Of a stretch of DNA of 64,000 nucleotides, positions 30,701-43,208 are shown piece by piece (position 1 is the first letter of the stretch; each line of letters opens with the position of its first letter). The stretch spans positions 62,001 through 126,000 of the forward strand of contig JAPJBO010000259.1 of the NCBI GenBank assembly GCA_030068145.1, in the 5' to 3' direction. This DNA comes from Diplonema papillatum (Eukaryota > Euglenozoa > Diplonemea > Diplonemida > Diplonemidae). The position numbers and the translations under genes were made by a program. Under the pieces are notes generated by a model. The model saw nothing but the letters and a program-made list of their open reading frames with translations. It made no database searches and was not told the DNA's origin.

Positions 30701-32656
30701 ACCAAGCCGAAGGTCTGATCAAAAAGCAGCATTTTCGTAGCAGAAAAAAGTTGGAACGGACAAAAGTTGGACCGTGCGACGACCAAAACAGGTGCGTGTA
30801 CCCACACCCGCCATTTCGGCCGCACAGTTCACTCCTGGTAACAGAAATGCGGTAATCCATCCTACAAACCTTGCAGAGACTCGGTGAAGTGAGAACACGC
30901 ACCCGCCACCAGAACAGTGAGTCTGAGACAGCCGGTAGTTGAAAGATGAGAACACCGCAAGCACTGGAAGATTCCACAAGGTTGTTAAACATACGCGTGC
31001 ACCTAGTGGTCTGGTACCTTGACAAGGATGGATTTGCTCCATCGTGGCCTTCCAGACTTCCGTGACCCTGTTGTTGCGCTTGATCTGCTTCTTCCCTGCC
31101 CATCATATGACTGCTGACATCAAATCCCCTTGAAGTACGCAAGAAGTGATGCTTGGGCAAGTGCGGTGGCATTTCCTGAAGAGGCTGCTACGAGAGAGAC
31201 AGAGCTACTGATGTTGCTGCTCGGAAACCGCCGTCCCGCTATCGCAGTTTCAGAGTCAACGTCGACAAATGCGACGCCTTAATGAAGCAGAGACTCAGGA
31301 CGCACGCTTGCTTGGCCGCGCCTGAGGGAGAATGTCAACCGGTCGGAGTCTTCTCGATGCTCTCCTCAATTGTCTCTTGCAGGGTGAGCGCCGCTCTTCC
31401 GTTCAGTCTGGTCACTCGCTTTTCGTGGTAATCGCTCTGTGGTGCAAACAGCCGAAGACCGTGCGACTGTGCTTCCTCGTTCTCCTTCCGTACGCGTCTG
31501 CGCGGCTCGACACGTTCGCCCGGGTTGCCGGGAACCCTGTCGTGGTGCCGATTTTCGGGGCGTTTGAACAGTATCACTCCCTTTTTTGCGTGCGATAGTT
31601 GCATTAACGCCTCGTCCAACCACTTTTCCATCGCCCGTATTACCAAGGCCGCGGGGGTCGCCGTCGGAACGCTGTGACAGACAACACCGCAAGATTTATC
31701 ACCAAACGGGGGTTCGGTTGCAGAAGTTTGAAGATTTCAGTGTTCAATTGATCAACGAAATAGTGTATGCTGATCAATCGATGCATCTGGTTGCGCAATG
31801 ACCTCGTCTTCCCAATCCCAAAGTTGAAAGTCCCTGATACCTCCTCCCACAGACAGATATATTCCGCGAAAGACTGAAGTCTTCCACTTTGGCATGTGGA
31901 CCCACAATGGACCACTGTGGGACCCTTTGGACTGTGGACCCACCATGAACCCACTATGGAACCCACCGCGGACTGTGGACCCATCGCGTGAGTCGAACAT
32001 CTCTGACCTAGCGGAAAGCAGGGCGGAAACCTTGAAATGCAACATGCGCTAGGAAGCTTGGACCCGTAGTTTGGCGCAAGGAGGCAAGATAATGTACACT
32101 CGTGCTCCATTCAAAGTCACAGCAAAAACAGTCGACGAAGATGGCAAACCTGCCACGGGGCGACCCTAGTCCAACGATATGGTGTAGAGGGCAAGGTTTA
32201 CAGCAAAGGTGGTGGAAAACCACCAGAGCAGAGGTCGGGGCTGCCAAAAAAATACCGACAGGTAACGGGTAACGGGTAACACCGCCCCTAGAAGTCCAAT
32301 TCTTCTTTTTATGTATGCCTAGGGGGGAGTTTTTTGTGGCATCGACCCATGTTTATTTATTGTTGGTGCTACTGCTGTTAAAAAGCTCGTAGTTGGATCC
32401 GGAGCTCAGGTTGCAGGATTGCCCGGTTTGCTACCCAGTAGGGTCGTGTATGATTAGGAGGAGAATGGTAATGACATGAAAGCAATAATTTGGGGGAAGC
32501 CCTGATTATTGGGCTCACAGTAAACGAACTAGCGCACAAGGTTAGCCTGATCTCGCACCTGCTTTCCGATACCACCAGGGAGATACCACCCAATCCGACA
32601 AACAACTTCAGATTGACACCCTCCCCTATCACAACCAAAAGCAACACGAACAACAC
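30701..32656. other. Unique spacer before the first ZIP fusion gene
   Basis: About 1.95 kb without a convincing gene. A minus-strand frame of 103 codons (31335-31646) is hydrophilic and unrecognised. Around 31890-31985 there are imperfect repeats of a ggaccca/gtggaccc type, and at 32261-32280 three copies of ggtaacg. A short 18S-rRNA-like piece lies at 32373-32399. The last about 70 bases are the 5' leader shared with the second ZIP gene (44493-44563). Confidence 0.45.
32373..32399 (+). rRNA. Short 18S rRNA-like fragment (not functional)
   Basis: It contains ttaaaaagctcgtagttgga with matching bases on both sides, the near-universal stretch in front of the V4 region of eukaryotic 18S rRNA. 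Similarity does not continue clearly in either direction, so this is a scrap of rDNA, perhaps inserted by repair or template switching, or a chance match. Confidence 0.45.
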
Positions 32657-35600
32657 ATGCGGCTTTCGTTGCTCATACTAGCATGTCTATGCTGTTCTTC
32701 GAATCAATATGTGATCGACACGGCCGGCCGTGTGGCCATCAGCCACGAAGATGGTACTGATGTGACCGTTGTCGAGTTGGATGACGGCAGTACTTTTGAG
32801 AGCTTCGAGACGGGTTTTGTTGCAGACTACATGGTGACAGTACCTGGAACGGGGACCCTTCCGTCCGGTCCGCGGTACGCACTGTTTAAAAGCAGAACCG
32901 ACAACAACGTATCGTTCATTGACAGCCGCAGTCGTCGTGAAGATATTATTATAGACTGGCAAGATTATATTTTCGATCCGCTACACCTAGCGTACTCGTT
33001 CGATCTCTCACGCCCCAGCAGTGTCGTTGTTGCGAACAATAGACTTGCCGTTTGGTTCGATGGTGACACATCCGTTTCCGCCAATTCTGCTGTGATCGTC
33101 CTGCAGGAGCCAGACCTAAGAAACAAGAATCCCTCTCCACGTAAGATCGAGTTCGAACAACCCATGGGTGGTGTTGCCGTACCTGTAGGGGACTATCTGT
33201 TCGCCACGTTCAGGCGTTCCAATGAGGAGACCACATCACACGACAACACCCTGCCCGACCAGATCAGAGTCTATCACTATGAAGGAGCGTACGAATTTAA
33301 AACCGTCCTTGACGAAGCTTGCCCGGACCTCACCGGTGCTGCAGCCGACAGCACACACGCGGTCTTTGGATGCAGAGACCATGTGTTGGTTGCGACACTG
33401 AGCACTGCTGGAGAAGTCACCACCGCGAAGCTCAGCTACTCGGCTGCTCTCCAAGCTTCCGGAGCTCGCATCGAGTTCCTTGTGTTGCACACGTACACAG
33501 GGCTGTTCATCGGGTCTGCCTCTGTACCTGACAGTGCAGACACGTACTGGTACGCTGTGGATGTCGAGCAGATGACACTGGAACTTATCAGTGAGACACA
33601 CGTGCGGTACAGTAAGTGCTTGACTGGTTACAATGGTAGGCATGCCGCGATCCCTCACAATGATGGCAACCTGACCATTTTTACCGCCAATCAACACGGT
33701 GACCACTTTCACTGGCACGTTGATACCGTTGCGATCACTGAGAACGGTGCACCAGACGCCACGTTTGACGCTTCTCCGTCCAGGCGATCCTACGACTTGT
33801 ACATCAGCAACCCTGTGGACAAGCAAGTAGTTCAGGTGAACATGCGGGATATTTCCATTTCAAAGCGCGTTGCGTTGAACTTTGTCCCGTCCCATCTTGC
33901 TTGGATGGGTATCGGTCTGCCATCTGCCCATTATACTCTGAACGAGGATCACGATGCTTCCACAGAACACACACCCGTACCGACACTTTCACCGACACCA
34001 GTTCCAACACCAGTTCCAACACCAGTTCCAACACCAGTTCCGACACCAGTTCCAACACCTGCACCGACACCAGTTCCAACACCAGTTCCAACACCAGTTC
34101 CAACACCAGTACCAACACCAGTACCGACACCAGTTCCAACACCTGTACCGACACCGGTACCAACACCTGCACCGACACCAGTTCCAACACCAGTTCCAAC
34201 ACCAGTTCCAACACCAGTACCAACACCAGTACCAACACCAGTTCCAACACCAGTACCAACACCAGTTCCAACACCAGTTCCAACACCAGTACCGACACCA
34301 GTACCGACACCAGTACCAACACCAGTACCATCACCAGTACCGACACCTGCACCGACGCCTGCACCGACACCTGCACCGACGCCTGCACCGACGCCTGCAC
34401 CGACACCTGAACCGGTTGAGGACAACCTGAAAGTATGCGAAACCGACCTTGCGTGCCGCGTGGAAGGCGACGATGCTGCAACGTGCGTTGAAAACGTGTG
34501 CGAATGCAGCGCTGGTTTCGCACCCGTTGAAATTGGTGGTGTCAAGTTCAGCATTTGTGTGGGAGAAGGTCGTGAAGAAGAGGCAGTGAACGGGATCAAA
34601 ACAATGTTGCAGGTCGGAAAGTTCCGTGACGGAGTGTGTGAAGAGCTGACTGAGGAGCTGAAGCGAAAGCTTGTCCTCGCATGGGAAGCTGTCAATGGAG
34701 TGAAGGTCAAAAAGGAAATGTTCTTCTGTGGTTCCATCAACTACATTTTCACGTTCGACGCAACCCTTACCCAAGCCGCAAAAGTGGTATCGCAGAAGGG
34801 GAATTTGGTGGGGGAGATTCAGAGCGACCCAGAACTCAACGAGGTGCTTAAAGCTGACACGTTGAATACAAACACGTCGGCAACTGCGGAGTCGCAGTGC
34901 ATTCTTGCGAATGCTATTGCAACCGCCCTCGTCGAGGGTTCGTGCGTTCCGACAGCCTGCGCGGATGGGTTTCAGCTGTTGACCAGAGCTGACGGTCCTG
35001 TGTGTGCTGCATCATCGGTTACCGGCCTGTCAGGTCGCCTGACAATCAGCCACGAGAATCCTTCTTCTTCTTTGTCCGTTGTGGAACTGGCCGACTCCAG
35101 TATTCTCGCCACGTTCAACACGGGTGTTGAAACTGACGGCTTAGTCACAGCGCCCGGGTCGCGGTATGCTCTGTTCAAGAGCAGTGTTGACAAGATTGTG
35201 TCGTTCGTCGACGGCGGCCTTTGGACCGAGGACCATGTTGTGCACCTTCACGAATACAAAGAGGCCCCTGCCCTCGTGCAGTACAACATCACTGGCCCCG
35301 CACCCAACCATGTCGATGTCCAGGGCGACCAAATGGCCATATGGTTCGACGGTGATGCGTCGATCTCCGCAAACTCAAAGGTGGTTGTGCTTAAGGCATC
35401 GGACATCGAGAGCAAAAGTGCCTCACCCCCGATGGTTGAATTCGACATCAACATGCACGGCGTTGCCCGGCCAGTGGGCGACTTCCTTTTCGCGAGCTAT
35501 CGACGTTCTGACGAGGAGTCCACATCTTCTAGTCCCGTACTGCCAGACCAAGTCGCAGTATACCACTTGCACGACGGTAAATACGAGCTCGACACCATTC

Positions 35601-38041
35601 TGGACGAAACCTGCCCGAACCTCCACGGTGCGGCATCCGACAGCACGCATGTTGTGTTCGGGTGCACCGGCCACTTGTTGGTGGCGACAGTGAACACTGC
35701 AAGTGGGGAAGTCAAATCCGTGAAGCTCAGCTACACGGCTGATCTTGACGGCATGCAGATAGGATTCCTCGTGTCGCACGAGCACGCGGGGTTGTTCATC
35801 GGGTCTGCCTCTCCGCGCAGCAGCGAGGACACGCACTGGTTCGCTGTGGACGTCGAACAGATGAAAATTGAGCTGATCGCCGTGACAGACGTTGGGTACA
35901 GCGAGTGCATGATGGGCTACAACGACAAGCACGCTGTGGTCCTGCACAACGACGGGAAGGTAACCGTGATGGCTGCCGAACTGCACGGCGACCACTACGA
36001 CTGGGACGTGAAGACGGTCGAAATATCTACGGTCAGTGTACCGACTACTGCCACGTTCCACGCCACTCCGTCAGGCCAAACTGACGACGTTTTCATCAGC
36101 AACCCGGTGGACAAGGAAGTGGCTGTGCTGAACCTGCAAACATTGACCGTCACCCACCGAATTACGTTGGACTTTGTCCCGTCTCGTGTTGCGTGGGTAG
36201 GTTATCAGGAGGCGGCTGAAGAAGAAGCGACCAAGCAGCCCGACGAGGAGACACCCCCCACGGGAAGTCCGCCTGTTGGTGACAACGTGAAAAAGAACCG
36301 CCTGGCTGTCAGCGGTGCTGGTGGAGTGTCGCTGTACAACGCAGCTGACCAGACTTCCGTGCCACTCAACGTCGGCAGTAGTTCGGAGCAGCTCTTGACG
36401 TCTGGTGGGGGCAGGTACATCGTGCAGGTGGTGAACGGCTCAGCTGCGGGGGCGACGGAGGTGCGGTTTATCGACAGCGGTGTGTTGGCGGAAGGCAACG
36501 CAGACCCCTCTGAGTTGGATGGGTACACGTTTTCGGGACAGTTGTTCAACAGTGCCGTGGCGCAGCATGGCAAGCTGGTGGTGTTCTTTGGTGGCAGCAG
36601 TGGCCCATTCCCAGCAGCGTCTGTCCGTTTGCTGGAAGACTCGCATATCGGGGCACAAGCGAAAGACATGCCGAGCTACGCGTTCGACGAGGACATGACA
36701 GGTGTTGCCATCCCGCACGGTGAGTACGTCCTGGTCATTGGCAGTTCGAACAGCGCAAGCACACACCGTACAGCTGCCACGACTGAGGTGGTGGACGCAA
36801 ACACAGTCAGCTTGCTGTCCAAGAACGCTGGCGGTACATACGAGGTTTCCAGCAGGGCAACGGCGCAGTGCTCGAACATGCGGGGTGTGGGGCAGAACAG
36901 CGAGCACGTCGTGGTCGGCTGCTCCGGTGGCGTGGTGGTTGTGCACAACAAGGACGGCGTCATGACAGCATCACCGCTGTTGGCGCTGCCAGCCTCGTCG
37001 GAGGAGGTTCAGAGCGTGCACTACCATGCTTCTGGGATGTTCCTCGTGTGCGCAAGGGTCGTCGGCAGCAGTTCGTATTCGTGGTACACAGTGGATGCAG
37101 GGACACAGTCCGTCTCAAGTCTGCCTCGAATTCCGTTAGCTTCCGATGCCAGCGTCGTTGCCACCGACGTGGGGTATGCCGGGCAGCACTACATTGTGCT
37201 GGACAGCACTGGCACATTGCACACGCTCACGGCAATGCTGCACGGCGACCACTTCGACTGGGCGTCGGAGTCATTCGACCTGAACACGGCGGCGGGTGCC
37301 ACGGAGCACAGCCTTGCTGTGTCGCAGAACTCGTACGAAGTGTACGTGTCCGTGAAGAGCGCGAAGCAGGTTCTGATAGTCGACCTCAACAGCATGACAC
37401 GCACCTCAACGATCGACTTGCTGTTCGAGCCGCACGCCGTTGCTTGGACCGGCATTCCCGGCGATGCGGTGCATACAGTCAACGAAAGTGACGAGTGCAC
37501 AGGAATCACGAACGGGGAACGCTGGGGGTATACGCTCCTGTTCACCATCGTGACATCGCTTCTAGCCGGGTTGGTAATCTTCGTGGTTGTGCCCCTTGTG
37601 AAGATGCACCAGCTCACGCTTCAGCTCTTGATGGGATTCGCTGTTGGAGCTCTCCTCGGAGACGTGTTCTTCCACATCATCCCCATCATCCTTGGGGCCC
37701 ACGGGCACGGCGGTGACGATCACGAGGGTCATGATCATGCTGAAGAAGAGGGCCCGAGCCAGTGGAGGGTGAACATGATGATGACCACCGTGATGCTGAC
37801 CCTTCTGGCGTTCTACTGGATCGACTGGTTCGCCAGAGCGCTGCTCAAGGGCAAGTCTGACCACGACTTTATCAACGAGCTATTCATGAAAATGCGAAAG
37901 CTGCGAAGCGCAGCAGTGCAGAGGGAGGAGGAGGACCAAGAGGACGCAAGAGGAGGCGGGGTTGTTCATCGGGTCTGCCTCTCCGCGCAGCAGCGAGGAC
38001 ACGCACTGGTTCGCTGTGGACGTCGAACAGATGAAAATTGA
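32657..38041 (+). CDS. AztD-like/ZIP fusion protein, truncated copy (1794 aa)
   Basis: The ATG gives signal peptide [17 protein letters not shown]. Order: AztD-like domain 1 (about residues 20-435), Thr-Pro-Val/Ala linker (about 442-585, longer than in the intact copy), EGF-like Cys segment, a Cys-bounded linker domain, AztD-like domain 2, a more divergent propeller domain 3, then the first three ZIP helices with the His-rich loop [18 protein letters not shown]. After FIN the frame is lost: the intact copy has gagcctattc, here gagctattc (one C missing near 37880). The last about 55 residues are out of frame and end at 38041. The protein would lack ZIP helices 4-8, which carry the metal-binding residues, so it cannot transport. 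The break coincides with a duplicated 2.17-kb segment. It may be a pseudogene, a soluble decoy form, or an assembly error. Confidence 0.7.
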   Translation: MRLSLLILACLCCSSNQYVIDTAGRVAISHEDGTDVTVVELDDGSTFESFETGFVADYMVTVPGTGTLPSGPRYALFKSRTDNNVSFIDSRSRREDIIIDWQDYIFDPLHLAYSFDLSRPSSVVVANNRLAVWFDGDTSVSANSAVIVLQEPDLRNKNPSPRKIEFEQPMGGVAVPVGDYLFATFRRSNEETTSHDNTLPDQIRVYHYEGAYEFKTVLDEACPDLTGAAADSTHAVFGCRDHVLVATLSTAGEVTTAKLSYSAALQASGARIEFLVLHTYTGLFIGSASVPDSADTYWYAVDVEQMTLELISETHVRYSKCLTGYNGRHAAIPHNDGNLTIFTANQHGDHFHWHVDTVAITENGAPDATFDASPSRRSYDLYISNPVDKQVVQVNMRDISISKRVALNFVPSHLAWMGIGLPSAHYTLNEDHDASTEHTPVPTLSPTPVPTPVPTPVPTPVPTPVPTPAPTPVPTPVPTPVPTPVPTPVPTPVPTPVPTPVPTPAPTPVPTPVPTPVPTPVPTPVPTPVPTPVPTPVPTPVPTPVPTPVPTPVPTPVPSPVPTPAPTPAPTPAPTPAPTPAPTPEPVEDNLKVCETDLACRVEGDDAATCVENVCECSAGFAPVEIGGVKFSICVGEGREEEAVNGIKTMLQVGKFRDGVCEELTEELKRKLVLAWEAVNGVKVKKEMFFCGSINYIFTFDATLTQAAKVVSQKGNLVGEIQSDPELNEVLKADTLNTNTSATAESQCILANAIATALVEGSCVPTACADGFQLLTRADGPVCAASSVTGLSGRLTISHENPSSSLSVVELADSSILATFNTGVETDGLVTAPGSRYALFKSSVDKIVSFVDGGLWTEDHVVHLHEYKEAPALVQYNITGPAPNHVDVQGDQMAIWFDGDASISANSKVVVLKASDIESKSASPPMVEFDINMHGVARPVGDFLFASYRRSDEESTSSSPVLPDQVAVYHLHDGKYELDTILDETCPNLHGAASDSTHVVFGCTGHLLVATVNTASGEVKSVKLSYTADLDGMQIGFLVSHEHAGLFIGSASPRSSEDTHWFAVDVEQMKIELIAVTDVGYSECMMGYNDKHAVVLHNDGKVTVMAAELHGDHYDWDVKTVEISTVSVPTTATFHATPSGQTDDVFISNPVDKEVAVLNLQTLTVTHRITLDFVPSRVAWVGYQEAAEEEATKQPDEETPPTGSPPVGDNVKKNRLAVSGAGGVSLYNAADQTSVPLNVGSSSEQLLTSGGGRYIVQVVNGSAAGATEVRFIDSGVLAEGNADPSELDGYTFSGQLFNSAVAQHGKLVVFFGGSSGPFPAASVRLLEDSHIGAQAKDMPSYAFDEDMTGVAIPHGEYVLVIGSSNSASTHRTAATTEVVDANTVSLLSKNAGGTYEVSSRATAQCSNMRGVGQNSEHVVVGCSGGVVVVHNKDGVMTASPLLALPASSEEVQSVHYHASGMFLVCARVVGSSSYSWYTVDAGTQSVSSLPRIPLASDASVVATDVGYAGQHYIVLDSTGTLHTLTAMLHGDHFDWASESFDLNTAAGATEHSLAVSQNSYEVYVSVKSAKQVLIVDLNSMTRTSTIDLLFEPHAVAWTGIPGDAVHTVNESDECTGITNGERWGYTLLFTIVTSLLAGLVIFVVVPLVKMHQLTLQLLMGFAVGALLGDVFFHIIPIILGAHGHGGDDHEGHDHAEEEGPSQWRVNMMMTTVMLTLLAFYWIDWFARALLKGKSDHDFINELFMKMRKLRSAAVQREEEDQEDARGGGVVHRVCLSAQQRGHALVRCGRRTDEN
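33981..34410. repeat. 12-bp Thr-Pro-Val-Pro coding minisatellite, copy 1
   Basis: About 36 units related to ccaacaccagtt / ccgacacctgca, coding TPVP and TPAP. It is about 145 bp longer than the matching array in the second ZIP gene (45888-46173), showing length instability. Confidence 0.95.
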
Positions 38042-40055
38042 GCTGATCGCCGTGACAGACGTTGGGTACAGCGAGTGCATGATGGGCTACAACGACAAGC
38101 ACGCTGTGGTCCTGCACAACGACGGGAAGGTAACCGTGATGGCTGCCGAACTGCACGGCGACCACTACGACTGGGACGTGAAGACGGTCGAAATATCTAC
38201 GGTCAGTGTACCGACTACTGCCACGTTCCACGCCACTCCGTCAGGCCAAACTGACGACGTTTTCATCAGCAACCCGGTGGACAAGGAAGTGGCTGTGCTG
38301 AACCTGCAAACATTGACCGTCACCCACCGAATTACGTTGGACTTTGTCCCGTCTCGTGTTGCGTGGGTAGGTTATCAGGAGGCGGCTGAAGAAGAAGCGA
38401 CCAAGCAGCCCGACGAGGAGACACCCCCCACGGGAAGTCCGCCTGTTGGTGACAACGTGAAAAAGAACCGCCTGGCTGTCAGCGGTGCTGGTGGAGTGTC
38501 GCTGTACAACGCAGCTGACCAGACTTCCGTGCCACTCAACGTCGGCAGTAGTTCGGAGCAGCTCTTGACGTCTGGTGGGGGCAGGTACATCGTGCAGGTG
38601 GTGAACGGCTCAGCTGCGGGGGCGACGGAGGTGCGGTTTATCGACAGCGGTGTGTTGGCGGAAGGCAACGCAGACCCCTCTGAGTTGGATGGGTACACGT
38701 TTTCGGGACAGTTGTTCAACAGTGCCGTGGCGCAGCATGGCAAGCTGGTGGTGTTCTTTGGTGGCAGCAGTGGCCCATTCCCAGCAGCGTCTGTCCGTTT
38801 GCTGGAAGACTCGCATATCGGGGCACAAGCGAAAGACATGCCGAGCTACGCGTTCGACGAGGACATGACAGGTGTTGCCATCCCGCACGGTGAGTACGTC
38901 CTGGTCATTGGCAGTTCGAACAGCGCAAGCACACACCGTACAGCTGCCACGACTGAGGTGGTGGACGCAAACACAGTCAGCTTGCTGTCCAAGAACGCTG
39001 GCGGTACATACGAGGTTTCCAGCAGGGCAACGGCGCAGTGCTCGAACATGCGGGGTGTGGGGCAGAACAGCGAGCACGTCGTGGTCGGCTGCTCCGGTGG
39101 CGTGGTGGTTGTGCACAACAAGGACGGCGTCATGACAGCATCACCGCTGTTGGCGCTGCCAGCCTCGTCGGAGGAGGTTCAGAGCGTGCACTACCATGCT
39201 TCTGGGATGTTCCTCGTGTGCGCAAGGGTCGTCGGCAGCAGTTCGTATTCGTGGTACACAGTGGATGCAGGGACACAGTCCGTCTCAAGTCTGCCTCGAA
39301 TTCCGTTAGCTTCCGATGCCAGCGTCGTTGCCACCGACGTGGGGTATGCCGGGCAGCACTACATTGTGCTGGACAGCACTGGCACATTGCACACGCTCAC
39401 GGCAATGCTGCACGGCGACCACTTCGACTGGGCGTCGGAGTCATTCGACCTGAACACGGCGGCGGGTGCCACGGAGCACAGCCTTGCTGTGTCGCAGAAC
39501 TCGTACGAAGTGTACGTGTCCGTGAAGAGCGCGAAGCAGGTTCTGATAGTCGACCTCAACAGCATGACACGCACCTCAACGATCGACTTGCTGTTCGAGC
39601 CGCACGCCGTTGCTTGGACCGGCATTCCCGGCGATGCGGTGCATACAGTCAACGAAAGTGACGAGTGCACAGGAATCACGAACGGGGAACGCTGGGGGTA
39701 TACGCTCCTGTTCACCATCGTGACATCGCTTCTAGCCGGGTTGGTAATCTTCGTGGTTGTGCCCCTTGTGAAGATGCACCAGCTCACGCTTCAGCTCTTG
39801 ATGGGATTCGCTGTTGGAGCTCTCCTCGGAGACGTGTTCTTCCACATCATCCCCATCATCCTTGGGGCCCACGGGCACGGCGGTGACGATCACGAGGGTC
39901 ATGATCATGCTGAAGAAGAGGGCCCGAGCCAGTGGAGGGTGAACATGATGATGACCACCGTGATGCTGACCCTTCTGGCGTTCTACTGGATCGACTGGTT
40001 CGCCAGAGCGCTGCTCAAGGGCAAGTCTGACCACGACTTTATCAACGAGCCTATT
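35786..40055. repeat. 2.17-kb internal tandem duplication in the ZIP fusion gene
   Basis: The segment from 35786 (gcggggttgttcatcggg) to about 37885 is repeated at 37956 to about 40055, offset 2170 bases, with no differences I noticed except near the junction. The junction shows short homology (gcgggg) between the acidic-loop coding sequence and domain 2. The intact paralogue has one copy only. Confidence 0.95.
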
Positions 40056-40664
40056 CATGAAAATGCGAAAGCTGCGAAGCGCAGCAGTGGAGAGGGAGAA
40101 GAGGAGGACCAAGAGGAGCCGCAAGAAGGCGAGGAGGAGGAGGGGGACAAGAAAGAATCGTGGTTCCGGTGGCTGCCGGTTAAAGAGTTCCCTCGCATCG
40201 TGTGGGTTGTGCTGCTTGCCGATGGCGTACACAACGCGGCGGACGGGCTGGCCATTGGAGCCTCGTTCTCGAAAACTGTGAACCTCGGCATCAGCACATC
40301 AGTTGCCGTGATTTTCCACGAGATCCCCCAGGAGGTCGCTGACTTTGCGATCCTTCTCAGCTCTGGCCTCAGCCCCTTCCAAGCGGCGATGCTGAACGTT
40401 CTGTCGTCCTGCACGTCTATCGTTGCTGCTTGCATTGCTTGCGCCGTCGGCAGTTCTTCGAGCGACGCGACTGACTGGTTTCTCTGTGTAACTGTAGGGT
40501 CGTTTGTGTATTTGGGCGCCATACTCATTGTCCCGGAAATGCTGCATACTGTCACATCAGTCCGCTTCACCCAATTAGCTGTACACACTCTTGGCCTGTT
40601 CTGCGGCGGTTTGATTATGTGGGTGATTGCTATCACGGAAGAACACGACGAGTGTGGCCACTAG
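37956..40664 (+). pseudogene. 3' part of the first ZIP fusion gene, no start (about 900 codons)
   Basis: The open frame begins inside AztD-like domain 2 ([20 protein letters not shown]) with no ATG suited to a start. It then runs in frame through the rest of domain 2, domain 3 and a complete ZIP domain, including [12 protein letters not shown] and [13 protein letters not shown], to the TAG at 40664. It would join to 32657-35785 to make a full protein identical in layout to 44564-50257 if the duplicated piece were removed. As it stands it has no signal peptide or start and is a disconnected 3' half. Confidence 0.7.
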
Positions 40665-40667
40665 CAG

Positions 40668-40826
40668 ACATTCACGGCGAGTACATTCTGAACGAAGCCT
40701 GCCCGAGCCTCCATTGTGCAGCATACAGCAGCACACACATTGTGCTCGGGTGCATCTGCCACTTGTTGGTGGCGACAATGAACGCGATGCGCGGGAGCGT
40801 CGAAGCTCAGCTACACGGCTGATCTC
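40668..40826 (+). pseudogene. AztD-domain relic after the first ZIP stop codon
   Basis: Directly after the ZIP stop, in another frame, lies GEYILNEACPSLHCAAYSST followed by HIVLGCICHLLVATMNA. This matches the [20 protein letters not shown] and [11 protein letters not shown] block of the AztD-like domains, then breaks off in QLHG with a stop. It is a degenerate 50-codon piece of a former AztD-like gene. Confidence 0.8.
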
Positions 40827-41016
40827 AACAGCATTCACAGGCACAATGAGGAGAAACACTCCAAAGACCAAGAAGGAGCCTCTATTCCACTCCTTTTGTT
40901 GAAAAAGCTTTGTTGACACCCTAGACCGGCATGACAAACAAGCATGCAAATCGGCAAGTGATGGAAAGGGAATGTACTCCACGCATCGTGACAACGGGAG
41001 CCGGGAAATACAAGAT

Positions 41017-41050
41017 TTCACCGGTAAAAAAATGACGTTTTACCGGTGAA
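41017..41050. other. Perfect 13-bp hairpin (ttcaccggtaaaa stem)
   Basis: The stem ttcaccggtaaaa / ttttaccggtgaa encloses an 8-base loop. It is conserved downstream of the second ZIP gene (50610-50643). It lies about 350 bp after the stop codon, so it could be a 3'-UTR structure or the end of a small transposon. Confidence 0.75.
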
Positions 41051-41066
41051 GGGGCCGGCAAACAAG

Positions 41067-41098
41067 GGGCCATATTTTCGCTCGGGAAAATATGGCCC
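41067..41098. other. Second perfect 13-bp hairpin (gggccatattttc stem)
   Basis: The stem gggccatattttc / gaaaatatggccc has a 6-base loop, followed by another accggt (41105-41110). The second ZIP flank keeps only the left half (gggccatattttt), so this hairpin is intact in one flank only. Confidence 0.7.
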
Positions 41099-42039
41099 TT
41101 ATTTACCGGTAAGAAATAGGGTTGCTTACTTGCCCTGTTTTCACCTCTTCCACCCTAAACCAACGAGTGCATGTTCGACAGCTCCAAAAGCAGCACAGAC
41201 ACCGTTCCGGGTTGTGTAGGGTAACCTGGGCCCTTAGCTGGAATAAGCTGAAAAGAGACCACTCTGGGTGTCCAAGCACAAATCGTGTTTTTCCTGTTGT
41301 TTCTCATTCTTTTGCTTTTCTTTCCGAAAAGTAAAATAATGAACTAAAACGCAATTTCCCCTTCGTTTTCCTCTCATACCCAGCACCTTGATGTTTCTGT
41401 CCCGTCCTCTGTCGTTTGATGAGACGGGAGCAACTAGGCTTATCCTCTGCTTAGAAGCATGGCACGGATCCCTCGTTCCGCCGCCGTGTGCCGCTCTGGC
41501 AGAAACCGAAGCGAGCTTTCCTTGAAAACCGTGAGCTAAGCGTTGTGCACCACGATTCGCGTAACCGCCTCACGCTTTTCTCGTACATCACATCAATATC
41601 TTCTCCCTTCCCTGTTTGGCTGAACAAGTATGCTCAACACCCCCACCGCTGGTACAGGTTCCCATCACCTGAGGGTACGCGTAAGACCAAGAGTCTTCAC
41701 TTTTGAGTTTGCAAGGCGCTGCCCATTCCTGCATCTGGAGCTGGGTGTCGAAGTGTGCTTTCTTCCTTCCTTTTCCTCTCGCTCTCTCCCCTCAGGACGA
41801 AGATGACAATCAAATGCACTGTTCCTAGTTTTCTGGTACCGTGACAACAGAGAGTCGCTACTCCAACAACGATATTTCCTGGCACGTAAATGTTTCGAGA
41901 CTGGAGGTCCTATGAACATGCAATGTGAATAGCCTCTATTCGAGCCAACCCCACTTTTCTCTATGAAAAAGTGTATTGTTTTTGGACTAGATAATAGTGC
42001 GGCGCAAGCTTTTTTTTCCCCTGCCAAAATGCAAACGGG

Positions 42040-42092
42040 TGGCAGAGTGAGCGGGCGTCGGCCTTCAGGCCGGTAGGCCCGGGTTCGAATCC
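42040..42092 (+). promoter_or_regulatory. tRNA-like internal Pol III promoter (A and B boxes)
   Basis: The A box tggcagagtgagcggg (42040-42055) and B box ggttcgaatcc (42082-42092, an exact consensus) are spaced almost as in a tRNA gene. The acceptor strands (about 42033-42039 and 42096-42102) do not pair and the anticodon arm is a perfect 5-bp stem with a 4-base loop, so this is not a working tRNA. It is a tRNA-derived sequence. Confidence 0.5.
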
Positions 42093-42429
42093 CGCCCTTG
42101 ACATTTTCCCGGTCGAAGATTGTTTTCGAGGTTTGTTGTGTTTCGGGGTCAAATGTGCCCGAAAATTGCGTTTTTGGCGGAGTTTCTCAGTATCTCGCGG
42201 TATTTGGGTCACCCCGGGAAACGGAGTCGGGCGGGGCTGAGCTTGCCATCACAGGCCTGGGGCTTCGTGGGGGCCTGGTCAACCACCTCATCACTATAGG
42301 GCACAAACCTTTCGCGACAGTGATTGGACAGTCGGGATTGCCGGGGGCGGGTCTCCATGAAGAAGAAAATTGCAAAGCAAGACCAGTCCCCTGCGCCTGC
42401 TGTCTCCGGCTGCTTCGGCAGACGACACA

Positions 42430-43100
<671 letters not shown>

Positions 43101-43208
43101 ATCGACCCACATCCCAATCTGGAATGGACACAAATTTGTTTGGGGTGGGATATAAGGGAAATTTACCAATTTGCGACGCTCTGTAAGCCATTTCCACCAG
43201 AGGGAATC

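Larger units (their letters stand above)
40827..41896. other. 3' flank of the first ZIP locus
   Basis: Non-coding. It holds two hairpins (separately listed), a stretch at 41158-41310 like 21840-21960, and a module at 41612-41830 like 22375-22600. The same order recurs downstream of the second ZIP gene. Confidence 0.5.

Noticed and set aside
32261-32280. Telomere-like GGTAACG triplicate
   Set aside because: Only three copies in an internal position; too short to call telomeric.
42033-42103. Functional tRNA gene
   Set aside because: The B box is perfect, but the acceptor strands do not pair and the anticodon arm has a 4-base loop, so it is only tRNA-like.
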